In this document: one piece after another, positions 8,440 to 18,086 of the stretch
Layout: the number at the start of each line of letters is the position of its first letter
Numbering within the stretch: position 1 is the first letter of the stretch
Assembly: GCA_020249865.1 (NCBI GenBank)
Contig: JADCEV010000133.1
Span: 1-32,680 of the forward strand
Direction of reading: 5' to 3'
DNA from: Roseomonas sp.
Lineage (GTDB): Bacteria > Pseudomonadota > Alphaproteobacteria > Acetobacterales > Acetobacteraceae
DNA length: 32,680 nt
Translations under genes and position numbers: made by a program
The notes under the pieces: model-generated
The model's input: the letters and a program-made list of their open reading frames with translations, nothing else
Databases searched by the model: none
Told to the model about the DNA's origin: nothing

Positions 8440-9285
8440 ATGCGCGTCAGCGTGATCCAGATGAACCAGGGCAGCGACAAGGCTGCGAATCTCGCGCAGG
8501 CCGAGGCGCTGATCGAAGCCGCGGTCGCTGCTGACCGGCCAGGGCTGGTGAGCCTGCCCGAGACCTGGACCAATCTTGGCGGTGGGCGCGATGCCCGCAT
8601 GGCGGCGGCTGAAGTGCTGCCCGCACCTGGCGCAGAGGGTGGCCCGGCCTATGAGCTGCTGCGCGGCCTCGCGCGCCGGCATGGCATGACGGTGCATGGC
8701 GGTTCCATCATCGAAAATGGCGGCGAGAAGCTGTTCAATACCACGCTGGTTTTTGGGCCCGATGGGGTTGAGATTGCGCGCTACCGCAAGATCCATCTGT
8801 TCGACATCACCGCGCCCGATGGCACGGGCTACCGGGAAAGCGCGCTTTATGGTGGCGGGCGAGATCTTGCGTTGTTTGATGTCGGCGGCATCCGCTTTGC
8901 CTGCACCATCTGCTACGATATTCGCTTTCCGGAATTATACTTGGCGCTGCGGCAAATGGGCGCGGAGGCAATCCTGGTGCCCTCCAACTTCACGCTGCAA
9001 ACCGGCAAGGATCACTGGGAAGCGCTGTTGCGGGCGCGCGCGATTGATACGCAATGCTGGATCATCGCGGCCGCTTCCTTCGGCCAATATGAAGAACGCG
9101 GCGCGCAGCGCAGCGTCTATGGCCATTCCCTCATTGCTGATCCTTGGGGCCATGTGGTCGCCAAGGCGAGTGATGGCAAAGGCCATGCCACAGCGCGCAT
9201 TGACCAGGCGCTGACCGCGCGCGTGCGGCGCGATATGCCCTTGCTGGAACACCGTGCCGCCGCGCAGGGTTGGCAAAGCGCATGA
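8440..9285 (+). CDS. Nitrilase-superfamily carbon-nitrogen hydrolase (NIT/omega-amidase-like)
   Basis: 281 residues. The Glu-Lys-Cys triad is visible: E41 (SLPETW), K117 (YRKIHLFD) and C158 ([12 protein letters not shown]). The IHLFDI and YDIRFPELY signatures place it near the Nit1/Nit2 branch, whose members hydrolyse omega-amides such as 2-oxoglutaramate or repair deaminated glutathione in the cytoplasm; the exact substrate is not readable. The frame is open 57 bases further upstream, but ATG 8440 has AGGAG 7 bases before it, and the protein then begins with the family's MRVSVIQMN strand. Its stop overlaps the nadK start (ATGA). Confidence 0.92.
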   Translation: MRVSVIQMNQGSDKAANLAQAEALIEAAVAADRPGLVSLPETWTNLGGGRDARMAAAEVLPAPGAEGGPAYELLRGLARRHGMTVHGGSIIENGGEKLFNTTLVFGPDGVEIARYRKIHLFDITAPDGTGYRESALYGGGRDLALFDVGGIRFACTICYDIRFPELYLALRQMGAEAILVPSNFTLQTGKDHWEALLRARAIDTQCWIIAAASFGQYEERGAQRSVYGHSLIADPWGHVVAKASDGKGHATARIDQALTARVRRDMPLLEHRAAAQGWQSA

Positions 9286-10058
9286 ACGCATTCGCGCCGC
9301 GCCGCGTTGCCATCCTGGCCGGCCAAAGCGCCGAGGCGCAAAAGGCCCGCGCTGCGCTGGTCGCGCGCTATGGCAGCGCCACCGAAGACGATGCGGAAGT
9401 GGTGGTGGCGCTGGGCGGTGATGGCTTCATGCTGGAAACGCTGCATCGCTTTTTGCGGCGCGGCTTGCCGGTTTATGGCATGAACAGGGGCAGTGTCGGC
9501 TTTCTGATGAATGATTATCGGGAAGATGATCTGCCCGCGCGGCTTGGAGCCGCACAAACCGCCATTGTGCATCCTTTGCGCATGATCGCACTGCGTCAGG
9601 ATGGGCCGCCGGTGGAAGCGCTGGCGATCAATGAGGTTTCCCTGCTGCGTGAAAGCCGCCAGGCGGCCAAGATCCGCATTGTGGTGGATGACAAGGCGCG
9701 GCTGCCGGAACTGATTTGCGATGGCATCCTGGTGAGCACACCGGCGGGCAGCACCGCCTATAATCTTTCTGCCCATGGGCCGATTGTGCCCTTGAGTGCG
9801 AATCTGCTGCCGCTGACGCCGATTTCCGCCTTTCGCCCCCGGCGCTGGCGCGGCGCGCTGCTGCCTTCAGATGCAACCGTGGTGTTCGATATTTTGGAAC
9901 CCGACAAGCGCCCTGTCGCAGCGGTCGCGGATTACACCGAAGTGCGCAATGTGACGCGGGTTGAGGTGCGCGAGGCGCGCGATGTCTCCCTGACCTTGAT
10001 GTTCGACCCCGATCACGGGCTTTCCGAGCGCATCATTGCCGAGCAATTCACCGTGTGA
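9282..10058 (+). CDS. nadK: NAD kinase
   Basis: 258 residues, the compact alphaproteobacterial form. GGDG with catalytic D47 ([10 protein letters not shown]), [10 protein letters not shown], and the NAD-binding block [15 protein letters not shown] are all present, followed by [12 protein letters not shown] and the C-terminal ERIIAEQF typical of the family. It phosphorylates NAD to NADP in the cytoplasm. The ATG at 9282 was chosen because it overlaps the amidase stop by 4 bases; a TTG 12 bases upstream is less likely. The next gene starts with GTG inside the nadK stop, so amidase-nadK-MFS form a coupled trio. Confidence 0.96.
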   Translation: MNAFAPRRVAILAGQSAEAQKARAALVARYGSATEDDAEVVVALGGDGFMLETLHRFLRRGLPVYGMNRGSVGFLMNDYREDDLPARLGAAQTAIVHPLRMIALRQDGPPVEALAINEVSLLRESRQAAKIRIVVDDKARLPELICDGILVSTPAGSTAYNLSAHGPIVPLSANLLPLTPISAFRPRRWRGALLPSDATVVFDILEPDKRPVAAVADYTEVRNVTRVEVREARDVSLTLMFDPDHGLSERIIAEQFTV

Positions 10059-11251
10059 CTGACGCGCCGCGCATTGCGCCCCGGCTATTGTTCTGGGGCA
10101 CCGCGATTACGCAGCTTGTCGGCTGGGGCTGCCTTTTCACCCCCTTCCAATTGATGGTCGCGCCGATGGAAGCGGAGCTTGGCTGGTCCCGAGTTTTGAT
10201 ATCCGGAGCCTTTACCTGCGGCTTGTTGATATCCGGATTGGTCGCGGTGCCGGCGGGGCGTTGGCAGGATCGCCACGGGCCGCGCGGCATGATGACAGGC
10301 GGCGCGCTGCTGGGCGCGCTTTTGTTGGTGGCGTGGAGTTTTGTGTCGCACCCCATCGCCTTTGTTGTGATCTGGATTCTGCTCGGTGCCGCGCATGCCA
10401 CTTGCCTTTGGGGGCCGGCCATGGCGGTGGTGGTTGCGGAAGCGCGGGATGTGACGCGCAGCATCACCGCGATTACGCTGATCACGGGTTTCACGGGCAC
10501 CATCTTCATTCCACTGGTCGAAATGCTGATCGGGGTTTTCGGCTGGCGCGATGCGCTGCTGGTGCTGTCGGTGATCCAAACGGGTTCGGCAGCACTAACT
10601 GGCTATATGCTGCGCCATGCCGGGCCACCGAAGCGCATGGCGGAAAGCCCGCCGCCAGTGTCCTTGCTGCGCCGCTTGCGTGATCCGGTGTTTTTGGGCC
10701 TTGCCTTTTGCTTTGCAGCACACGCCTTCATCGGCACGGGGCTTGGCGCGCATCTGGTGCTGCTGCTGCGCGAACGCGGCTGGCCGGAAGCGACAGTCTT
10801 GCTGCTGGCAGCCGCGCATGGGCCGGGGCAGGTGGCGGCGCGGCTGGTGCTGTTCACCCTAGGGCGCGGGGTCGCCATGCGCCATGTGGGGCGCTTTGCC
10901 TTGTTGCTGCTGCCGATTGGCATGGCGCTATTCGCGCTCGCGCCAAATAGCCTGGCGCTGACCATTGCCTTCATCATCGCCTGGGCAGTGGCGGATGGTT
11001 TGCTGACCATTTTGCGCGCCGCAGGTGTCGCCGAAATCATGGGCCGCGATGGCTTTGGCGCGACATCGGGCGCGCTTTCCGCCTTTGCCGTGCTGCCACG
11101 CACCGCCGCCCCCTTGGCGCTGGCGTTGGTTTGGGATGCGGCGGGCGGCTATGGCCCGGTGCCTTGGCTGCTGCTGGGGATTGCGCTTTTCGCTGCGGGG
11201 AGTTTTTACGCGGCGTCACGCCCGCGCGGTGGTAGCGCAAACTTAGTTTGA
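10055..11251 (+). CDS. MFS transporter
   Basis: 398 residues with about twelve hydrophobic segments in two halves separated by a basic loop near residues 190-205 ([10 protein letters not shown]). The loop after helix 2 has [11 protein letters not shown], a version of the major facilitator motif A (G-x3-D-R-x-G). The substrate is unknown; the overall look resembles alphaproteobacterial MFS members annotated as carboxylate or nitrate/nitrite-like permeases, but I would not assign one. GTG start overlaps the nadK stop (GTGA). The 3' end overlaps the tail of the small lipoprotein gene on the other strand by 9 bases. Confidence 0.9.
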   Translation: MTDAPRIAPRLLFWGTAITQLVGWGCLFTPFQLMVAPMEAELGWSRVLISGAFTCGLLISGLVAVPAGRWQDRHGPRGMMTGGALLGALLLVAWSFVSHPIAFVVIWILLGAAHATCLWGPAMAVVVAEARDVTRSITAITLITGFTGTIFIPLVEMLIGVFGWRDALLVLSVIQTGSAALTGYMLRHAGPPKRMAESPPPVSLLRRLRDPVFLGLAFCFAAHAFIGTGLGAHLVLLLRERGWPEATVLLLAAAHGPGQVAARLVLFTLGRGVAMRHVGRFALLLLPIGMALFALAPNSLALTIAFIIAWAVADGLLTILRAAGVAEIMGRDGFGATSGALSAFAVLPRTAAPLALALVWDAAGGYGPVPWLLLGIALFAAGSFYAASRPRGGSANLV

Positions 11252-11356
11252 CAGACGACTGCCGCCCGCGCCGCCACCAACATAACCGCCGCGCGTGCCG
11301 CTGCCTTCACAAGCAGCAAGGCCAATCAGCAGCAGCGCGGCGAGGAGGAAGCGCAT
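11243..11356 (-). CDS. 37-residue lipoprotein
   Basis: A very small gene, too short for common length cut-offs. The peptide starts MRFLLAALLLIGLAAC: a basic Arg, a hydrophobic core and a clear lipobox L-A-A-C with Cys16 as the predicted lipidated residue. The mature part is only 22 residues, Gly/Ser-rich with Arg and Tyr (EGSGTRGGYVGGG and on). It starts 2 bases after the stop of the last ATPase gene of the dipeptide transporter, so it looks like the end of that operon. No strong ribosome site is seen; coupling to the upstream stop is likely. Such tiny alphaproteobacterial lipoproteins are common but uncharacterised. Confidence 0.7.
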   Translation of the reverse strand: MRFLLAALLLIGLAACEGSGTRGGYVGGGAGGSRLSN

Positions 11357-11358
11357 GG

Positions 11359-12357
11359 TCATTGATCGTTCAGATGGCAGGCGCTGCGCTGGCCGGGCGC
11401 AATCTCTCGCAGCTTCGGCACCTCCACCTTGCAGCGTTCCATCGCCAGCGGACAGCGTGGGTGGAAATGGCAGCCAGTCGGCGGGTTGAGCGGTGACGGG
11501 ATTTCGCCCTTCACCACACTGAAAGCGCGCTTGCGGTTTTCAATCCGCGGCACGGAATCGAGCAAGGACCGCGTATAGGGATGGTTCGGCCGGCGAAAGA
11601 CGGTTTCCGCATCCGCTTCTTCCACCACACGCCCCAGATACATGATCACCACGCGATCCGAGAGATGCTCTACCACGCCAAGATCATGGCTGATGAAAAG
11701 ATAGGTGAGATCAAGCTCTTTCCGGAGCCGCATGAAAAGGTTCAGGATTTGCGCCTGAATGGATACATCCAGCGCCGCCACGGCTTCATCGCAGACAATG
11801 AAATCCGGCTTCACCGCCAGCGCGCGCGCAATCCCGATACGCTGGCGCTGCCCGCCCGAGAATTGATGCGGATAGCGCCGCTTGAAGGCCGGGTCCAAAC
11901 CCGCACGGCGCATTTGTTCATCCACATAATCATCAAAGGCCGCACCATCCAAAAGCCCATGCACGCTCGGCGCTTCGCCGACAATATCCTGCACGCGCAT
12001 GCGCGGATTGAGCGAGGCATAGGGGTCCTGGAAAATCATTTGCGTGCGGAGCTTCATCTGCCGCGCTTCCGCCCCCGTCAGCGCCTTGATGTCGCGCCCA
12101 TCACGCAGAATGGTGCCTTCCGTTGGCGGCAATATGCCGGCCACCATGCGCCCAAGTGTGGATTTGCCGCAGCCCGATTCCCCCACCAGCCCCACAACCT
12201 CACCCTTGCGGATGGTGAGGTCCACGCGATCCACCGCATGCACCACCTCTTCACGCACCGGCGCGCCCAGGCGCTGCGCGATACGGCCCGCGAAATCGAG
12301 CTTTTTTTCGAAACGGCGCGTAATGCCGCGCAGTTCCAGCATCGGTGCGGCGTTCAT
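11359..12357 (-). CDS. Dipeptide/oligopeptide ABC transporter ATP-binding protein (DppF/OppF type)
   Basis: 332 residues. Walker [10 protein letters not shown], signature [15 protein letters not shown], Walker B FIVCDEAV and the switch His in [12 protein letters not shown] mark an intact ATPase. The C-terminal oligopeptide-transporter extension with its [15 protein letters not shown] cysteine motif, found only in this subfamily, is present. One small deviation is DEAVAALD where most relatives have DEPVSALD. It energises uptake of peptides or similar solutes at the inner membrane together with the neighbouring ATPase. Start overlaps the upstream ATPase gene by 4 bases. Confidence 0.95.
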   Translation of the reverse strand: MNAAPMLELRGITRRFEKKLDFAGRIAQRLGAPVREEVVHAVDRVDLTIRKGEVVGLVGESGCGKSTLGRMVAGILPPTEGTILRDGRDIKALTGAEARQMKLRTQMIFQDPYASLNPRMRVQDIVGEAPSVHGLLDGAAFDDYVDEQMRRAGLDPAFKRRYPHQFSGGQRQRIGIARALAVKPDFIVCDEAVAALDVSIQAQILNLFMRLRKELDLTYLFISHDLGVVEHLSDRVVIMYLGRVVEEADAETVFRRPNHPYTRSLLDSVPRIENRKRAFSVVKGEIPSPLNPPTGCHFHPRCPLAMERCKVEVPKLREIAPGQRSACHLNDQ

Positions 12358-13337
12358 GCGGCCTCAGAAGCTTCAAGATGGGGGTGAATGCAGCGCACCT
12401 CGCGCCCGGGCAGAATCTCCGCCATGACAGGTTCCGCGAGGCAGGCTTCGGAGGCGCGCGGGCAGCGCGCACGAAAGGCGCAGCCTGGCGGAAGGTTGAG
12501 AAGCGAAGGCGTCATCCCCGGAATTTGCCTGAGCGCCTCACCGCGCTTGTTGCGGCTGGGGACAGAACCGATCAGCCCATGGGTATAGGGATGCAAGGGC
12601 TTGTCCAGCACCTCACCTACCACGCCTTTTTCCACGATGCGCCCGGCATACATCACCGCAATATCATCCGCGAGGCCGGCGACCACCGAAAGATCATGCG
12701 TAATCCAGATCATGGAGGTGCCGGTATTGGCGCAAAGCTTTTGCACCTCGGCCAATATCTGGCCCTGAATGGTCACATCCAAGGCCGTGGTCGGTTCATC
12801 GGCGATGATCAATTGCGGTTCATGCAATAGGGCAATCGCAATCGCAACACGCTGGCGCATGCCGCCCGAAAACTGGTGCGGATAGGCTTTCAGCCTTTCA
12901 TCCGGGGAAGGAATGCCCACCATGCCAAGTGTGTCACGCGCGCGCTGGCGCGCTTCCTCGGTCGAGACCTTCTTATGCGCCAGCACGGTTTCGATCATCT
13001 GCGTATCAATGCGCAGCACCGGGTTCAGCGTCATCATCGGGTCCTGGAAGATCATGGCGATGCGGTTGCCCCGCAAATCGCGCATTTCCTCTTCCGAAAG
13101 CTTCGCCAGATCGCGCCCCTGAAACAGGATGGACCCGCCCGCAATGCGCCCTGGCGGATCAACCAGGCCGATAATCGAAAACCCCGTGACGGATTTACCG
13201 GAACCGGATTCACCGACCAGCCCCATCACCTTGCCGCGGCCAACGGAAAAGGAAACGCCATCAACCGCCTTCACCACGCCAGCGCGGGTGAAGAAATGCG
13301 TCTGCAGATCGCGCACTTCGAGTGTAGGTGCCATCAT
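12354..13337 (-). CDS. Dipeptide/oligopeptide ABC transporter ATP-binding protein (DppD/OppD type)
   Basis: 327 residues. Walker A GESGSGKS, signature [15 protein letters not shown], Walker [13 protein letters not shown] and H-loop WITHDLSVV are all intact. The C-terminal peptide-transporter motif [14 protein letters not shown] is present. It pairs with the following ATPase to form the nucleotide-binding heterodimer of the importer. It lies 4 bases after the stop of the downstream-type permease gene (DppC type) and overlaps the next ATPase by 4 bases. Two starting Met codons are adjacent; either may be used. Confidence 0.95.
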   Translation of the reverse strand: MMAPTLEVRDLQTHFFTRAGVVKAVDGVSFSVGRGKVMGLVGESGSGKSVTGFSIIGLVDPPGRIAGGSILFQGRDLAKLSEEEMRDLRGNRIAMIFQDPMMTLNPVLRIDTQMIETVLAHKKVSTEEARQRARDTLGMVGIPSPDERLKAYPHQFSGGMRQRVAIAIALLHEPQLIIADEPTTALDVTIQGQILAEVQKLCANTGTSMIWITHDLSVVAGLADDIAVMYAGRIVEKGVVGEVLDKPLHPYTHGLIGSVPSRNKRGEALRQIPGMTPSLLNLPPGCAFRARCPRASEACLAEPVMAEILPGREVRCIHPHLEASEAA

Positions 13338-13341
13338 GCGC

Positions 13342-14253
13342 TTATTTCTTCAGCCGCGGGTTCAGCACATCGCGCAATTGATCGCCCACCAGATTGATCG
13401 CGACAATCGTGATCAGCAGCGCAATGCCGGGATAGAAGGAAATCCAGTATTTGCCGGACAGCATGTATTCATACCCATTGGCGATCAGCAGGCCGAGCGA
13501 TGGTTCCGTGATCGGCACGCCAAGACCCAGGAAGGAAAGGGTCGCTTCCAGCGCAATGGCGCGCGCCACCTGCATGGTGCCGACAACGATCAAGGGCGGC
13601 AGGCAATTCGGCAGCAAGTGGCGGAACAATACGCGATGCGTCGGCAAAGCGAGGCACTGCGCCGCTTCAATGTATTCGCGCCTTCTTTCGACCAACGCCG
13701 TACCGCGCACCGTGCGCGCATAATAGGCCCATTCCACCAGCACGAGTGCGATCACCACATTCATGATGCCCTTGCCGAGAAACGCCAGGATCATCAGCGC
13801 GGCCAGGATGGTCGGGAAGGAAAGCTGTAGATCCACCAGCCGCATGATCACGCTATCGGTCCGCCCGCCGGCATAGGCCGCCAGCAAACCAAGGGAAGCG
13901 CCAATCAGGCAGGCAATCAGCGCCGAACCCGCCCCAACCGTCAGTGAAATCCGCAAGCCATAGATGATGCCAGAAAGCATATCACGCCCCTGATCATCCG
14001 TGCCGAGCCAATAGGTGAAACCCGCACCACCCACCGTGCCGGGCTCCATCCGCCCATCCATGATGTCAAGCTCGGCCAAATCATAGGGGTTCTGCGGCGT
14101 GATCCAGGGCGCGAAAATGGCAAGCAAGGCGATAATGATGAAGACCACCAGCGCCCCAAGGGCGACCTTGCTTTCGGCAAATTCGGACACGAAGCGCCGA
14201 AAGGGCGTTTCCACCTTATCGGCGATTTTGGCGGGAAGAACAGCGTCGCTCAT
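13342..14253 (-). CDS. Dipeptide/oligopeptide ABC transporter permease (DppC type)
   Basis: 303 residues. A cytoplasmic N-terminus with FRRFVSEFAESKVAL leads to a first helix (about 32-52), a periplasmic loop with WLGTDDQGRD (a DppC-family hallmark: G-T-D-x-x-G-R-D), and then five helices. The ATPase-coupling EAA loop is visible as REYIEAAQCLALPTHRVLFRHLLPN. It forms the channel together with the DppB-type subunit. The start overlaps the DppB-type stop by 4 bases. Confidence 0.95.
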   Translation of the reverse strand: MSDAVLPAKIADKVETPFRRFVSEFAESKVALGALVVFIIIALLAIFAPWITPQNPYDLAELDIMDGRMEPGTVGGAGFTYWLGTDDQGRDMLSGIIYGLRISLTVGAGSALIACLIGASLGLLAAYAGGRTDSVIMRLVDLQLSFPTILAALMILAFLGKGIMNVVIALVLVEWAYYARTVRGTALVERRREYIEAAQCLALPTHRVLFRHLLPNCLPPLIVVGTMQVARAIALEATLSFLGLGVPITEPSLGLLIANGYEYMLSGKYWISFYPGIALLITIVAINLVGDQLRDVLNPRLKK

Positions 14254-15227
14254 GTGCCTTTGCTCTCCAGCCGGACGCGCGGGTCAAGCATTGAATAGGT
14301 CAGATCAACAATCAGGTTGATCGCGATGAACATCAGCACGATCATCATGAGGTAGGCGACAATCACCGGCCGATCCAGCACATTGATCGAATCAATGATC
14401 AGCTTGCCCATGCCGGGCCAGGCGAAGACGCTTTCCGTCACCACAGAAAAGGCGATGGTGCTGCCAAGCTCCAACCCCACCACGGTCACCACCGGGATCA
14501 GGATATTCTTGAACACATGCACGAAGGTCACGCGCGCCGGCGAAAGCCCCTTGGCGCGGGCGAATTTCACGTAATCCATCAGCATCGTCTCACGCACGCC
14601 AGCGCGCGTCAGGCGAATGACGAGACTGATCTTGAAGAGCGATAGATTGATCGCGGGCATCGCCATGTGCCGCAAGCCATCCCAGGTCAGGAAGGACCAT
14701 TGCAATCCAAACAACGTGCCGGTTTCGCCCCGCCCGGTAGATGGCAGCCAGCCGAGATAGACCGCAAACACCATAATCAGCATCAAGCCGACCCAGAAGG
14801 TCGGCAGCGAAAAGCCCAGGATGGACCCCGCCATGATCACGCGGCTGAAGCGGCTATCAGGCCTAAGCCCGGCATAGAGCCCAAGCGGCAGGCCAATGAT
14901 CAGCGCAATGATGGTGGCACCGAAAGCCAGTTCCAGCGTCGCCGGCATGCGCTGCAAGATCAGCTTCAGCGCCGGTTCATTGTACACGAAGGACCGCCCC
15001 AAATCGCCCTGCAAAGCCTTGGTCAGGAACACGGCATATTGCTGCCAGAGCGGTAGATCGAGCCCAAGCGCCTGCACGGCACGCTCACGCTCAATCTGGT
15101 CCGCATCCGGGCTGATCAGGATTTCCACCGGATCGCCGATGGCGAAGACGCCAATGAAGACAATCAGCGACATCGCCAGCACAACAAGCAGTGCCTGCAA
15201 GACGCGCCGGACGAGATAGACGGTCAT
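14250..15227 (-). CDS. Dipeptide/oligopeptide ABC transporter permease (DppB type)
   Basis: 325 residues. It begins MTVYLVRRVLQALLVV, the first membrane helix typical of DppB/GsiC-type subunits, followed by the periplasmic loop with GDPVEILI and LGLDLPLWQQY, and five more helices. The EAA coupling loop is DYVKFARAKGLSPARVTFVHVFKN. It lies 15 bases after the binding-protein gene and overlaps the DppC-type gene by 4 bases. Confidence 0.95.
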   Translation of the reverse strand: MTVYLVRRVLQALLVVLAMSLIVFIGVFAIGDPVEILISPDADQIERERAVQALGLDLPLWQQYAVFLTKALQGDLGRSFVYNEPALKLILQRMPATLELAFGATIIALIIGLPLGLYAGLRPDSRFSRVIMAGSILGFSLPTFWVGLMLIMVFAVYLGWLPSTGRGETGTLFGLQWSFLTWDGLRHMAMPAINLSLFKISLVIRLTRAGVRETMLMDYVKFARAKGLSPARVTFVHVFKNILIPVVTVVGLELGSTIAFSVVTESVFAWPGMGKLIIDSINVLDRPVIVAYLMMIVLMFIAINLIVDLTYSMLDPRVRLESKGT

Positions 15228-15242
15228 TTGCGCCTATCCGGT

Positions 15243-16832
15243 TCAGCGCGCCGCCGGGCGCACATCCTGCGCGCGCGTCAGCTCATCATTGCGGGCATCA
15301 TGCGCCAAATGGCGACGCATGGCCCAGATATTGGTTTGGATATGCAGCGGGATCACCGCCACATCCTCAGCCGCAATGCGCTGCGCTTCAATCACCAACT
15401 GCACGCGCTTGGCTTCATCCAGCTCCACCAGTGATTGATCCAGCAGCGCATCCACCCGCGGGTTGGAATAGCGCCCACGATTGGAAGACCCCCAGCCCTT
15501 TTCGCGCGTCTGGGTGGCAAGGATATTGCGCAGCGGATGTGACCCATCCGGGTTGGACCCCCAACCAATCAAATGCGCCGAGAAATCAGCGCGACCGGCG
15601 CGGCCAACGAAAGTTGTCCAGGGCTGCGCTTCCACCGTGGTGCGTACCCCAATACGCGTCCACATCTGGCCCACGGCCTGAATGATGCGCGCATCATTCA
15701 CATAGCGGTCATTCGGGCCATTCAACTGAATGCGGAAACCCTGCGGATAGCCCGCCTCCGCCAGCAGGCGGCGCGCGCCATCGGGATCAAAGGCCGGCGG
15801 CGTCACGCCTGGCACATGCGTATAAACACCTTCGGGCAGGAATTGCCCCGCCGGCACCGCGGCCCCTTCCATCACGCGGTCCACAATCGCCTTCCGGTCA
15901 ATGGCGATCGAAAGCGCACGCCGTACCCGCACATCCTGTAGCGGATTGCGCCCCAGCGGCCGGCCTTCATTATCCGTGATGAAGGGCGAATTCTCATTCG
16001 CCTGGCGCAAATGATCCAACCCCAGGAAAATCAGGCGCAGCCCAACCGTCTCGGAAAGCGCGATCCGATTATCCTGCCGGAGCTTCGCAAGATCAGATGT
16101 CGGCACCTGGTCAATGAATTCCACATCGCCGGCCAACAGCGCTGCGGTGCGCGCCGCATCATTGGTGATCATGCGATAGATCACGCGCTGGAAGGGCGCG
16201 CGATCCCCCCAGTAATTGTCGTTCCTTTCGAATTCGATCCGGTCACCGCTGCGATGCGACACCACGCGATAAGGCCCAGTGCCGATCGCCGCGCGCCCGG
16301 CATTGAATTCCTCGGTCGTCGCGTTCTGATGCGTCTCGCGGTCCAGGATGCGGACATTGGTCATGTCGAGCGGCATCAGCGGATGCGGCGCCGCCGTGCG
16401 GAAGCGGATCGTCAGCGGGTCCACAATCTCCATGGCCTGGATGGGCCGCGAATAGGCCGCGAAGGATGATGGGCTATTGGGCACATTCGGCAAACGCTGC
16501 AAGGTGAAGGCCACATCCTCGGCCGTGAAGGGATTGCCATTATGAAAGCGCACATTGGGCCGCAGCTTGAATTCCCAGACATTGGGTTCAACCGCGCGCC
16601 AACTCAGCGCCAGGCCGGGCAGGTTGTTTGACTTCGCATCCGTATTCACCAGCTTGTCGAAAATGGTGTCCGCCACCGCATTATTGGGCGAAAGCTGGTG
16701 GTAATGCGGATCAAGCGAGGTGACGGGCGCGGCAACCGCCATGGTGACACTCTGCGCCAGCGCGCCTTGCGCCGAAAGGCCAATGAAAGCAGTGCCGGCG
16801 GCCATCGCCAGCTTGCGAAAATTACCCCTCAT
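15243..16832 (-). CDS. Periplasmic solute-binding protein, family 5 (DppA/OppA-like)
   Basis: 529 residues with a signal peptide (about 1-26: basic MRGNFRKL, hydrophobic core, cleavage near AQGALAQS). The mature protein shows family 5 features: SLDPHYHQLSPNNAVADTIFDKLV near the start, WEFKLRPNVRFHNGNPFTAEDVAFTLQR, and the late RRALSIAIDRKAIVDRV and NPRVDALLDQS segments. It delivers peptides or other solutes to the permeases encoded after it; the ligand cannot be told from sequence. AGGGGG stands 6 bases before the ATG. It is the first gene of the operon binding protein-B-C-D-F-lipoprotein. Confidence 0.95.
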   Translation of the reverse strand: MRGNFRKLAMAAGTAFIGLSAQGALAQSVTMAVAAPVTSLDPHYHQLSPNNAVADTIFDKLVNTDAKSNNLPGLALSWRAVEPNVWEFKLRPNVRFHNGNPFTAEDVAFTLQRLPNVPNSPSSFAAYSRPIQAMEIVDPLTIRFRTAAPHPLMPLDMTNVRILDRETHQNATTEEFNAGRAAIGTGPYRVVSHRSGDRIEFERNDNYWGDRAPFQRVIYRMITNDAARTAALLAGDVEFIDQVPTSDLAKLRQDNRIALSETVGLRLIFLGLDHLRQANENSPFITDNEGRPLGRNPLQDVRVRRALSIAIDRKAIVDRVMEGAAVPAGQFLPEGVYTHVPGVTPPAFDPDGARRLLAEAGYPQGFRIQLNGPNDRYVNDARIIQAVGQMWTRIGVRTTVEAQPWTTFVGRAGRADFSAHLIGWGSNPDGSHPLRNILATQTREKGWGSSNRGRYSNPRVDALLDQSLVELDEAKRVQLVIEAQRIAAEDVAVIPLHIQTNIWAMRRHLAHDARNDELTRAQDVRPAAR

Positions 16833-16966
16833 CCCAGACCCCCTTATGTTTTTGAGCGAATGCCTGAGGGTTTTAGCAGCGCGTGACCGGGGCGGCTAGA
16901 GCAGGCGACCCCGAGGCCCGGCACTCCAGCAGATAGGGTGAGCCACATCAGACAACCAGGCGCAGA

Positions 16967-17022
16967 TCAGGGAGGGCTTTGCCCTCCCTGAAACCCACCC
17001 ACCAAAGGCCCAAGGCCTTTGG
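16967..17022. repeat. Tandem pair of perfect hairpins, REP-like or bidirectional terminator
   Basis: Two perfect inverted repeats lie 10 bases apart. The first (16967-16991) has an 11-bp stem TCAGGGAGGGC with a 3-base loop; the second (17002-17022) has a 9-bp stem CCAAAGGCC with a 3-base loop. Neither has a T-tract on either strand. They follow the stop of the EamA-type gene (minus strand) and precede the binding-protein gene of the ABC operon. Similar GC-rich double hairpins are, from memory, common between genes in Acetobacteraceae. The remaining 16833-17049 spacer shows no gene. Confidence 0.7.
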
Positions 17023-17049
17023 AAACCATTAGTTGGGGTCTCAATCTCC

Positions 17050-17943
17050 TCAAGGCTGCTCAAACTCACGCGCTACGGGAACACGCCTCAACCGTTCGCG
17101 TATCGAAATATAAATGGCGCAGGCAATCAGGATCGCCACACCAATAAACGTCCAGCGATCGGGCATTTCGCCAAAGAACCAAAAGCCGGCAAGGGTCGCC
17201 ATGATCATTTCCGTATAGGCCAACGGCGCCAGCAATGATGCCTCGGCCATCGTATAGGCGCGCGCAATCAGGAAATGGCCGGCCACCGCAATCGCGGCCA
17301 GCAGCAGCAACAAGCCCCATTCCACGGCATCAGGCGCAGTCCATAAAAAGGGCAGCGTCAGGCTCATCATCGCCGCACCCATCAGGCTGGTATGGAAGGT
17401 TGTCATCAGCGGGTCTTCATCCCGCGCCAGCCGCCGCGTGATCAGCATGTAAAGCGCCATGCAGGTGCCAGAAGCAAAGGCCAGCGCCATGCCGGGGTTG
17501 AATTCCTGAAACCCGGGCCGAATGATGATCAGCGTGCCGCAAAAACCAATCGCGACCGCCGCCCAGCGGCGCGGGCCGACATGTTCCTTCAGCAATAGCG
17601 GCGAAAGCGCGGTAATCAGTAGGGGCTGCACAAAGAAAATCGCCAGGCTGTCGGCAATCGGCATGAAGCTGATGGCGCCAAAGAAAAAACCCGTTGATCC
17701 CAGCAGGAAGGCCGCGCGCGCCATATGGAAGCCAAGCCTTTCCGGCAGCAATCCACGCGGCCCCACCGCGCGCCAGGCAAAGGGCAAGATGAAAACCGCA
17801 CCGAAGAACATGCGCGCCCAGACGATCTGTAGAATGGGAATGCCGCCCTGGCCCAGGAATTTGGCGCATACATCCAAAAGCGGCAGCACACTCATGGCCA
17901 CCACCATCAGCGCAATCCCCTGCCCTGTTCTGTTCTTCTCCAA
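17050..17943 (-). CDS. EamA/DMT-family transporter
   Basis: 297 residues from the chosen TTG, with ten hydrophobic segments arranged as two five-helix repeats, as in the drug/metabolite transporter family. Repeat-like features are the WARMFFGAVFILP segment in the first half and PLAYTEMIMATLAGFWFFGE in the second, the latter being a classic EamA motif. It probably exports a metabolite or amino acid; the substrate is unknown. The frame stays open to 18006, also a TTG, but the extra N-terminus is Gly/Arg/Ser-rich and unlike the family; TTG 17943 puts MEKNRTGQGIALMV at the front with a GGGGCG upstream. No ATG exists before the first helix. Confidence 0.88.
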   Translation of the reverse strand: MEKNRTGQGIALMVVAMSVLPLLDVCAKFLGQGGIPILQIVWARMFFGAVFILPFAWRAVGPRGLLPERLGFHMARAAFLLGSTGFFFGAISFMPIADSLAIFFVQPLLITALSPLLLKEHVGPRRWAAVAIGFCGTLIIIRPGFQEFNPGMALAFASGTCMALYMLITRRLARDEDPLMTTFHTSLMGAAMMSLTLPFLWTAPDAVEWGLLLLLAAIAVAGHFLIARAYTMAEASLLAPLAYTEMIMATLAGFWFFGEMPDRWTFIGVAILIACAIYISIRERLRRVPVAREFEQP

Positions 17944-18086
17944 TGGCGCGCCCCAGATCCAAACCTGTGCAAAAGACGATCCCGCCCCCCTTGGCAAGCG
18001 CCCCAAACGCGCGTGGCTTGAAGCGGTGCCGATTAGGCCTGATACTCCCCGAAATGGCCCATGAGGCCCAATAGCAAGGAGGTTCC

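Noticed and set aside
11248-11496. Plus-strand frame starting in the MFS stop region
   Set aside because: Its sequence is mostly antisense to the ABC ATPase; the small lipoprotein on the other strand is better supported by its lipobox.
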